NCBI GenBank assembly: GCA_015493625.1
Contig: WGCT01000455.1
Coordinates: 1-8,025 of the forward strand
Source: Draconibacterium sp.
GTDB taxonomy: Bacteria; Bacteroidota; Bacteroidia; Bacteroidales; Prolixibacteraceae
Direction of reading: 5' to 3'
DNA: 8,025 bases
Part shown: in pieces, positions 1 to 5,062 of the stretch
Layout: each line of letters starts with the position of its first letter
How positions within the stretch are numbered: position 1 is the first letter of the stretch
Program-made: the position numbers and the translations under genes
Notes under the pieces: model-generated
Seen by the model: the letters and a program-made list of their open reading frames with translations, nothing else
Database searches by the model: none
What the model was told of the DNA's origin: nothing

Positions 1-248
1 GTTGTACGGTTGCCAAAGTAGTAGTTAAAGTAAGCTTCAATGTTGCGGCCAAAGAAGAACAACACCAGCATATTTACAATTAAATGCGACCAGTTGGCAT
101 GAATAAAAGCGTGCGAGATTAACCGGTAGTACTCTTTTTCGTGAATAATTTTTGCAGCATTAAACTGTAACTTCACCATCAGCTCCCGGTTTTGGAAAGC
201 TATGTACGAAATAAAGGAAGTAACACCAATAATAAACCAAGTAATCAT
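1..248 (-). CDS. Rhomboid family intramembrane serine protease, N-terminal part (runs off left edge)
   Basis: Reading the minus strand from the ATG at 248-246 gives 82 open codons to the window edge, beginning MITWFIIGVTSFISYIAF. Residues 2-18 form a first membrane helix. Residues 46-59 carry the rhomboid HxxxH ... HLxxN pattern (H46, H50, H55, N59); H55 and N59 match the oxyanion-hole His/Asn of GlpG-type rhomboids. The catalytic Ser and His lie in later helices outside the window, so activity cannot be judged. Rhomboids cut transmembrane segments within the inner membrane. The start lies 6 nt after the holA stop (TAA, 257-255), which implies co-transcription and probably translational coupling. 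No strong ribosome-binding site is visible, as usual in Bacteroidota. Family assignment is fairly sure; the substrate is unknown. Confidence 0.88.
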   Translation of the reverse strand, partial: MITWFIIGVTSFISYIAFQNRELMVKLQFNAAKIIHEKEYYRLISHAFIHANWSHLIVNMLVLFFFGRNIEAYFNYYFGNRT

Positions 249-254
249 ATTCTT

Positions 255-1256
255 TTAATGTAATATTTTATAAACCATCTCCTTTAGCAATTCGCCGCTG
301 CTTACCAACCCCGATGCGCCAAGACCCTTGCTTTTCATATCGTATTCGCGCAAAATGCCAATAATTTCAAACAGCTTTGTGGGCGAGTAATTTCTCGATG
401 CTGCGGCATAATCTTTTACAAAATAAGGGTGTACTCCAATTTGCGAAGAGACATAATACTTCGATTTGTTTGTTAAAAAGTGGTATTTAAACAAACTCGA
501 GAAATACTTGTACAACGATGTTAACAGAGGTTGAAAAGGATGCGCTTTTTCGTTAACAGCAAAATAGTTAATAATTCGATTCGCTTTTAGTGCATTCTTC
601 ATACCCAGTGCATTTTGAAGCTCGAAATTATTGTAATCTTTACTAATACCAATGTTTTTTTCGATGTGCTCGGGCGTAATCTTATCGGTATCTTTTACGG
701 CAATTATTAGCTTATCTAACTCTTTTGCCACTTTGCCCAACTCGGTTCCTAAATAAGCGGTTAGAATTTGAGCTGCCTGAGGCGTAATTTTAAAATTGTG
801 GTTTTCTAAATAGCCATCGATCCATTTGGGGAGTTGGGATTCGTAAACATCTTTCGATGTAAAAATAACTCCGTTCTTTTTTATCGATTTTGCCAGCTTT
901 GTTCGCGAATCGAGAGTTTTATATTTGTAATTCAATACCAATATTGTAGAAGCAAGAGGTTTCTCGGTGTACGAAAACAGCGTCTCTAATTTTGCCAGAC
1001 TTTGGGCTTCTTTAACAATAATTACCTGCCGGTTTGCCATCATTGGGAAACGCATACAACTTTCGGCAATTGTAAGAACATTCGAATCTTTTCCGTAAAA
1101 AATTGTTTGATTAAAACCACGTTCGGCTTCGGGAAGTACATTGTTTTCAATAAAATTCGAAATCTCGTCGATGTAATAAGGTTCTTTGCCTTGTAACAAA
1201 TATATTGGGTGATAAATCCCTTTTTTCAGGTTCTCGAATAGCTCTTTATATTCCAT
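255..1256 (-). CDS. holA: DNA polymerase III subunit delta (clamp loader)
   Basis: This 333-residue protein has the usual length and layout of HolA, the delta subunit that opens the beta sliding clamp within the replicative clamp loader. Residues 17-30 (PIYLLQGKEPYYID) are the degenerate P-loop region of domain I. Residues 70-84 (FPMMANRQVIIVKEA) are the conserved strand that follows the clamp-contacting loop. Residues 158-205 give helical domain II, and residues 210-333 the collar domain, ending in a DMKSKG ... ELLKEM motif typical of Bacteroidota homologues. The ATG at 1256-1254 is 1 nt after the amn stop codon, and the rhomboid gene follows after 6 nt, so holA is the middle gene of a three-gene operon. 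Nothing appears truncated. Confidence 0.95.
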   Translation of the reverse strand: MEYKELFENLKKGIYHPIYLLQGKEPYYIDEISNFIENNVLPEAERGFNQTIFYGKDSNVLTIAESCMRFPMMANRQVIIVKEAQSLAKLETLFSYTEKPLASTILVLNYKYKTLDSRTKLAKSIKKNGVIFTSKDVYESQLPKWIDGYLENHNFKITPQAAQILTAYLGTELGKVAKELDKLIIAVKDTDKITPEHIEKNIGISKDYNNFELQNALGMKNALKANRIINYFAVNEKAHPFQPLLTSLYKYFSSLFKYHFLTNKSKYYVSSQIGVHPYFVKDYAAASRNYSPTKLFEIIGILREYDMKSKGLGASGLVSSGELLKEMVYKILH

Positions 1257-1257
1257 A

Positions 1258-2028
1258 TTAAAATCTGAGGTGTTTTACCGAAAGTCCGTTGTTTTTAACT
1301 TCGAACAGGGCATTAATTCCTGCTTCAATATGTATTTCAACAAATCTTGTCGATACTCTTTTGTCGCTGGCAGTTGTTTTTACTCCGGTAGAAATCATGG
1401 GTTGGTCGGAAACTAAAAGGAGTGCTCCGGTAGGTATTTGGTTAATAAACCCTACTGTAAACAGTGTTGCTGTTTCCATATCTATTGCCATTGCACGGGT
1501 TTTCCCCAGATATTTCTTAAACCGTTCGTCGTATTCCCAAACACGGCGGTTGGTGGTGTAAACCACACCGGTCCAGTAGTCGTGTTCCGAATTGCGTAAA
1601 ATATGCGAAACGGCACGTTGCAAATTAAATGCCGGCAGTGCCGGAACTTCGGGGGGTAAATAGTCGTCGGAGGTTCCTTCGCTTCTTATTGCCGCAATGG
1701 GCAGTATTAGGTCGCCCAGTTTGTTTTTACGCTTTAGGCCGCCGCATTTTCCCAAAAACAGAACGCCGCGTGGGTGTATTGCACTTAGTAAATCCATTAC
1801 TGTTGCAGCGTTGGGGCTACCCATCCCAAAATTAATTATGGTAATTCCTTCGGCGGTTGCACTTGGCATATTTTTGTCGCTTCCATCTATTTTAACGCTA
1901 AAACGTTGTGCAAATCTATCAACATAATCCTGAAAATTGGTAAGCAAAATGTATTTGCCAAACTCATCGAGTTGTTTGCCCGTATAGCGTGGCAACCAGT
2001 TTTCAACAATGTCCTTTTTTGTTTTCAT
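1258..2028 (-). CDS. amn: AMP nucleosidase, short catalytic-domain form
   Basis: A 256-residue protein predicted to hydrolyse AMP to adenine and ribose 5-phosphate in the cytoplasm, a purine salvage and adenylate-balancing step. It belongs to the nucleoside phosphorylase superfamily. Visible motifs are FGMGSPNA (67-74), GKCGG (93-97), DMET (183-186, the Met-Glu pair that contacts ribose) and SDQP (207-210). E. coli Amn is about 480 residues with an N-terminal regulatory region; this protein has only the catalytic part, as is normal in Bacteroidota. The frame is open up to an ATG at 2088, but I chose the ATG at 2028. Family similarity begins at MKTKKDIVENWLPRY, and the 2088 codon lies inside the -7 box of the likely promoter. 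It is the first gene of the operon with holA. Confidence 0.93.
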   Translation of the reverse strand: MKTKKDIVENWLPRYTGKQLDEFGKYILLTNFQDYVDRFAQRFSVKIDGSDKNMPSATAEGITIINFGMGSPNAATVMDLLSAIHPRGVLFLGKCGGLKRKNKLGDLILPIAAIRSEGTSDDYLPPEVPALPAFNLQRAVSHILRNSEHDYWTGVVYTTNRRVWEYDERFKKYLGKTRAMAIDMETATLFTVGFINQIPTGALLLVSDQPMISTGVKTTASDKRVSTRFVEIHIEAGINALFEVKNNGLSVKHLRF

Positions 2029-2085
2029 ACCCGGTTTATTTTTATCTTTGAACAAATAAAAAAAGATTTCGTTCAAGGTTCGACA

Positions 2086-2093
2086 CAAATATA
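2086..2093 (-). promoter_or_regulatory. Candidate promoter -7 box for the amn-holA-rhomboid operon
   Basis: The minus strand reads TATATTTG, an exact match to the Bacteroidota -7 consensus TAnnTTTG. Transcription would begin near 2080, leaving a leader of about 50 nt before the amn ATG at 2028. There is no exact TTTG at the -33 position; ATTTTC near 2122-2127 is the closest. The first bases of the box lie within one arm of the 16-bp inverted repeat described separately. Confidence 0.55.
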
Positions 2094-2107
2094 CTCAATC
2101 CATTTAG
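2092..2107 (-). repeat. Left arm of a 16-bp inverted repeat bracketing the nuclease gene
   Basis: The minus strand reads CTAAATGGATTGAGTA, identical to the plus strand at 2775-2790. Allowing one mismatch, the match extends to 2110 (18 of 19). The arm overlaps the spacer and the start of the -7 box of the amn promoter. The bracketed segment holds the palindrome and the HsdR_N gene. Confidence 0.8.
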
Positions 2108-2132
2108 GTTTTAGGGAATTTTGAAAATGTTA

Positions 2133-2213
2133 TTTTTTCTCTTTAACAAGGCAAATAATTCAAGTATAGCCGTAGTTATAGTTGAATTATTTGCCGACGG
2201 AAAAGGGAAAAAG
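2133..2213. repeat. Long, nearly perfect palindrome (81 nt hairpin)
   Basis: The inner arms GGCAAATAATTCAA (2150-2163) and TTGAATTATTTGCC (2182-2195) are exact reverse complements. Inside them, after one G/G mismatch, 2165-2170 pairs with 2175-2180 (one G-U pair) around a 4-nt loop, CGTA. Outside them, after an internal loop of 5 and 6 nt, 2133-2144 pairs with 2202-2213 over 12 positions, two of them G-U. The structure lies between two divergent promoters, upstream of both, so it is not a terminator or leader element of either gene as I place the promoters. It could be a cruciform or regulator site, a remnant of a small palindromic element, or an independent small RNA. Confidence 0.8.
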
Positions 2214-2264
2214 AACGATACAAAAACCCGAAAAGCTATGTGGTTTGAGTTTATATATTTTTAC

Positions 2265-2293
2265 TTTGCGGCAGCTAAGACGATTTACATTTG
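2265..2293 (+). promoter_or_regulatory. Candidate promoter for the HsdR_N-domain gene, very short leader
   Basis: TTTG (2265-2268), a 17-nt spacer and TACATTTG (2286-2293) match the Bacteroidota -33/-7 pattern. Transcription would begin about 2299-2300, only some 8 nt before the ATG at 2308, so the message would be nearly leaderless. Confidence 0.55.
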
Positions 2294-2307
2294 CTTTATA
2301 ATTAACT

Positions 2308-2760
2308 ATGCAAAAGCTAAATTTACCTGAGTACAGTTTTCGTTTAAAAAAGGAGAGGGGCAAACAACTAATTTTCGATTTAATTCGGAAGAAATTTGTG
2401 GTTTTAACTCCCGAAGAGTGGGTGCGCCAGAACTTTATTCAATACTTAGTTTCAGAAAAAAACTATCCGAGAAATTTAATGGCGGTTGAGAAACAGGTGA
2501 AAGTAAATGGCAAACAGCGACGGTTTGATTTGCTTGTTTACTCGCGTAACGGGCAACCACGTTTAATTGTTGAATTTAAAGCTCCCGGTGTAAAAATTAC
2601 ACAAGATGCATTCGATCAGGTAGTTCGGTATAATATGGCATTGCGGGTCGATAAAGTTATTGTTTCTAATGGGTTGCAACATTTTGCCTGTACTATCGAT
2701 TATAAAAAAAATAGCTTTTTTTATTTAAAAGAGATTCCGGAATATACACCATCTGTTTAG
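2308..2760 (+). CDS. Stand-alone HsdR N-terminal-domain protein, PD-(D/E)XK nuclease fold
   Basis: This 150-residue protein matches the nuclease domain found at the N-terminus of type I restriction HsdR subunits (the HSDR_N_2 type), but has no helicase domain. Visible nuclease motifs are an acidic residue in an early helix (E36 or E37), D74 in RRFDLLV, the E89-x-K91 pair in IVEFKAPG, and Q104-xxx-Y108, the QxxxY motif typical of type I restriction nucleases. All the expected catalytic positions are present, so it is probably an active metal-dependent DNA nuclease. No hsdM or hsdS gene is nearby. It is read divergently from amn-holA, which from memory is a recurrent arrangement in Bacteroidota and hints at a housekeeping DNA repair or replication role; that is an inference. 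A simple orphan restriction remnant is the alternative. Confidence 0.85.
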   Translation: MQKLNLPEYSFRLKKERGKQLIFDLIRKKFVVLTPEEWVRQNFIQYLVSEKNYPRNLMAVEKQVKVNGKQRRFDLLVYSRNGQPRLIVEFKAPGVKITQDAFDQVVRYNMALRVDKVIVSNGLQHFACTIDYKKNSFFYLKEIPEYTPSV

Positions 2761-2836
2761 CTTTTCGCGAGAAACTAAATGGATTGAGTATTTGTTGCAT
2801 ATTGTGGCGCAACTAAATGGCGGTATTCATTTTAAA
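2761..2836. other. Convergent intergenic region without a clear terminator
   Basis: This 76-nt gap separates the stops of the HsdR_N gene and the convergent barrel gene. It holds the right arm of the 16-bp inverted repeat and two copies of AACTAAATGG (2773-2782 and 2811-2820). GTTGC/GCAAC could form a 5-bp stem with a 10-nt loop, but no U-tract follows on either strand, so I do not call a terminator. Confidence 0.5.
2775..2790 (+). repeat. Right arm of the 16-bp inverted repeat bracketing the nuclease gene
   Basis: CTAAATGGATTGAGTA, identical to the minus strand at 2092-2107. The following bases are TTTGTTG, whereas the left copy has TATTTGTG, so the right copy lacks two bases and has no TAnnTTTG box. 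It lies 14 nt after the HsdR_N stop codon. Confidence 0.8.
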
Positions 2837-4288
2837 CTAAAATGCGTAATAAACACCAGTATAAATTCCTATACGATAGGGGCGAAAATCGACCTCAGGA
2901 TTGTTGTTAATTGAGTTAAAATAGTAGTTCAGGCGTGGTTCAATAGCAACCGAAATGTGCTTGCCGAGCGCATAATTCATTCCTATTCCGGCAGCTCCCG
3001 AGAGGTTAACCTCCGAGATATTTTGAGTACTGCCAACATTTTGTACTCCGTAATTGTTGTCGATGTATGCATTATTTCCTACCACAATCCCGGTGTTTAT
3101 GCCGCCTACTAAATCAATTCCAAATTTTGTGTCGAGTATGCGAAAACGAAGCAACAGCGGTATTTCAATAAAATTGAAAACCTGCGAAAATTCTCCTTCG
3201 GTAACCATTGTGCCGGGGGCAATCATACTTTTTGTTTCGGCATTTGTTGTAATTTCGGCCCCTTTGGGTGTGGCATCGAGTGCAACAATTCCGGCATTCC
3301 CGTTCATTAAAATTGTTCCGTTATTAATATTCACTGCGTTACTGAATGTTGGTGCCGACACTCGACCTACGGCATCCATCGCAAAATCTTTATTGCTCGA
3401 ATAATAGTTGCTGCCAACATCGTTGTTTGCGGCAAATAAGTTTGTTGATGTGGCCGATTTTTGTCCGTTTTGTGCATAATAAACACCGCTTTCAATACTA
3501 AATCGCTTACCGGTTTTGTATTGAAGGGCAAAACCACCACCGATATTTGTATTGCCGGTTTCGCCCGAATACGACATATTTTGTGCATAACTTTCGGAAT
3601 GGTTAACAATCTGCGATGAATATCCGGGTGAAACATTGAGTCCCATTTTCCACCTTCTGTTTTCGAACTTATCTGTTTTTTTTGATGCAACATTTGCAGC
3701 TATCAACATTTTGTCAGTATTGGTTAATGCAAATTCATTGGGTTCGGCTGCTTGTTTTGCAAGCGAAATTTCGGTATTTAAAGCATTAAAACGAATCTCT
3801 TTCCGGTTTATCTTAGCAAACTTCAGTTGTTTTTCTCTTGCAGGGGGTAAATCCTCTTTGTATAATGAATTTTTTGCTACTGTATTCGGGGTGGGCAAAA
3901 CAGGTATTTGTTTTTGAGAATTGCCACTGTTTTCCCCCTTTTTATTGCTTTGAGTTTGAGTTGTATTTTCGCCAATCAGCTCTTTTGGTTGAATCTCTTT
4001 TTCTTTTGAACGAGTTTTAGTGGTTACTACAGTGTTAATTCCGGGGGTTTGTTGTTGTGCTGTAATTTGACTGTTGGATTGGGTTGAATGGTTAAAATAC
4101 CAACCTGCAAGCATCGCAAGAAGAACTACTGCCGCTGCTGCAATCCATCTGGTAAAAGCCATGCGTTTATTCCGATTTTCAGCAGCAAGTTGCCCCTGCA
4201 CATTCTCCCAAATATGCGGTGGTGGTGTTACCGAAAAACCCTCGAGTTTCTCTTTTACTGCTTTGTCTATCTTTTTTATCTCCTTCAT
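2837..4288 (-). CDS. Anti-sigma-like / outer-membrane beta-barrel fusion protein
   Basis: A 483-residue protein in four parts. Residues 1-46 are cytoplasmic and charged, with a TPPPHIWENVQGQL segment like the N-termini of Bacteroidota proteins encoded after ECF sigma factors. Residues 47-65 form one membrane helix. Residues 66-210 are a polar Gln/Thr/Asn/Lys-rich linker. Residues 211-483 resemble the PorT-type outer-membrane barrel domain (OMP_b-brl_2), with alternating strands such as FIEIPLLLRFRI (373-384) and a terminal aromatic (YYAF) suited to the BAM machinery. The start ATG overlaps the sigma factor's TGA by ATGA, so translation is coupled. Inference: the N-terminus holds the sigma factor at the inner membrane while the barrel domain reports on the outer membrane or cell wall. 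I see no zinc-finger anti-sigma motif. The barrel domain could instead fold in the periplasm. Confidence 0.8.
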   Translation of the reverse strand: MKEIKKIDKAVKEKLEGFSVTPPPHIWENVQGQLAAENRNKRMAFTRWIAAAAVVLLAMLAGWYFNHSTQSNSQITAQQQTPGINTVVTTKTRSKEKEIQPKELIGENTTQTQSNKKGENSGNSQKQIPVLPTPNTVAKNSLYKEDLPPAREKQLKFAKINRKEIRFNALNTEISLAKQAAEPNEFALTNTDKMLIAANVASKKTDKFENRRWKMGLNVSPGYSSQIVNHSESYAQNMSYSGETGNTNIGGGFALQYKTGKRFSIESGVYYAQNGQKSATSTNLFAANNDVGSNYYSSNKDFAMDAVGRVSAPTFSNAVNINNGTILMNGNAGIVALDATPKGAEITTNAETKSMIAPGTMVTEGEFSQVFNFIEIPLLLRFRILDTKFGIDLVGGINTGIVVGNNAYIDNNYGVQNVGSTQNISEVNLSGAAGIGMNYALGKHISVAIEPRLNYYFNSINNNPEVDFRPYRIGIYTGVYYAF

Positions 4289-4854
4289 TTTGTCTCTGCT
4301 TCGCGGTAAAGGTTTTTCACTTTACGTTGTAATATTTCTCTGGCGCGCGCAAGATTCGATTTCGATGTTCCTTCCGAAATATTCATCTCTTTGCTAATCT
4401 CTTTATGCCCCATCCCTTCCATAACAAAAAGGTTAAAAACCATCCGGTAACGGGGAGGTAATTCCTGAATTAATCCAATAAGTTCCTGTACCGATATTTC
4501 ATCTAAAATATCATTCGAAAAAACGTTCGACTCGTAAATTTCAATATCTTCTACCGGATACATAAAGTGCTGTTTTCTGTATTTTTCTATCGATACATTA
4601 ACCATTATTCGCCGCATCCAACCTTCGAAAGAACCTTTGTGTTTGAATTTGTCGATGTATTTAAAAACCTTAATAAACCCCTCCTGCAAATTGTCTTCGG
4701 CTTCGGCACTATCGGTAGCATATCGCAAGCATACACCAAACATTTTTGGTGCAAAAAGCTCGTACAATTTAGCCTGCGCCCATGCTTTCCCGGCAACACA
4801 CTCCTCTATTATTTCTTTTAGGTCTTCCAAATCTTTATGCAAAGGTTTGCTCAA
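4285..4854 (-). CDS. ECF-type RNA polymerase sigma factor (RpoE-like), TTG start
   Basis: A 189-residue ECF sigma factor. Region 2 spans about 26-95 and includes DNLQEGFIKVFKYIDKF (54-70), the core-binding part, and FEGWMRRIMVNVSIEKYRK (76-94), the -10 recognition part. Region 4 spans about 125-177, with LPPRYRMVFNLFVMEG followed by a helix-turn-helix (GHKEISKEMNISEGTSKSNL). There is no region 3, as in all ECF factors. No in-frame ATG exists before residue 38, and an in-frame stop lies at 4878-4876. The start is therefore a TTG: 4854-4852 as given here, or residue 5 (4842-4840). The stop overlaps the start of the downstream barrel protein, its probable partner. Target genes cannot be read from the window. 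Confidence 0.92.
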   Translation of the reverse strand: MSKPLHKDLEDLKEIIEECVAGKAWAQAKLYELFAPKMFGVCLRYATDSAEAEDNLQEGFIKVFKYIDKFKHKGSFEGWMRRIMVNVSIEKYRKQHFMYPVEDIEIYESNVFSNDILDEISVQELIGLIQELPPRYRMVFNLFVMEGMGHKEISKEMNISEGTSKSNLARAREILQRKVKNLYREAETK

Positions 4855-4880
4855 AAGTACGGATAAATTTTGCTTTCAAA
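4852..4880 (-). promoter_or_regulatory. Candidate promoter overlapping the sigma factor start
   Basis: On the minus strand TTTG (4880-4877), a 17-nt spacer and TACTTTTG (4859-4852) fit the Bacteroidota promoter pattern. The last three bases of the -7 box are the first candidate TTG start codon, so a transcript from here (start about 4845) could only use the second TTG, at 4842-4840. Either this box is not used or the protein starts at residue 5. Confidence 0.4.
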
Positions 4881-4955
4881 ACCTAAAAATACGGCACTTT
4901 GCTTTTTCGGTGTTAATAATTCAAATCACACAATAGATGCAATTTTTTTTAAAAT

Positions 4956-4998
4956 GGTTGCGTTTAAATAAAAAAGAGTGCGAAAAAGTTACGCAACC
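4956..4998. promoter_or_regulatory. Spaced inverted repeat in the sigma/serpin divergent region
   Basis: GGTTGCGT (4956-4963) and ACGCAACC (4991-4998) are exact reverse complements separated by 27 nt. They lie upstream of the serpin -7 box, in the region shared by two divergent promoters. A regulator-binding site is possible. Eight-base arms this far apart can also arise by chance. Confidence 0.35.
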
Positions 4999-5031
4999 TT
5001 TGGGATTTTAATATCGTCTGTTTAAAATAAG

Positions 5032-5039
5032 TACCTTTG
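5032..5039 (+). promoter_or_regulatory. Candidate -7 box for the serpin gene
   Basis: TACCTTTG matches TAnnTTTG exactly. Transcription would start near 5046, giving a leader of about 17 nt that is A-rich before the ATG at 5063. The -33 element is weak: TTTT at 5006-5009 with a 22-nt spacer is the best choice. The nearest exact TTTG (4999-5002) is 29 nt away, which is too far. Confidence 0.5.
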
Positions 5040-5062
5040 TTAAATAGTTAAAACCATAAACA

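Noticed and set aside
1629..1927. Overlapping plus-strand frames antisense to amn
   Set aside because: They are antisense shadows of a strongly conserved enzyme gene, without their own start signals.
2029..2088. Upstream ATG at 2088 as the amn start, adding 20 residues
   Set aside because: The extension does not resemble the family N-terminus, and the codon falls inside the likely -7 promoter box, so it would not be in the transcript.
2121..2330. Plus-strand open frame of 69 codons before the nuclease gene
   Set aside because: It runs through the long palindrome, overlaps the nuclease start in another frame, and its translation shows no domain, signal or compositional sign of a real protein.
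2308..2760. A complete type I restriction-modification or other defence system
   Set aside because: No methylase, specificity or helicase gene is present in the window; only the single nuclease domain can be supported.
2793..2812. GTTGC/GCAAC hairpin as a terminator between convergent genes
   Set aside because: The stem is only 5 bp with a 10-nt loop and no U-tract on either side.
2773..2820. Direct repeat AACTAAATGG as the start of a repeat array
   Set aside because: There are only two 10-bp copies, one of them part of the 16-bp inverted repeat; there is no regular spacing and no CRISPR character.
3367..3693. Minus-strand 108-codon frame inside the barrel gene
   Set aside because: It is a shifted-frame shadow of the same strand's 483-residue gene, with no independent motif.
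4637..4936. Plus-strand 99-codon frame across the sigma gene start
   Set aside because: It is antisense to conserved sigma region 2 and extends into the promoter region; nothing in it resembles a protein family.
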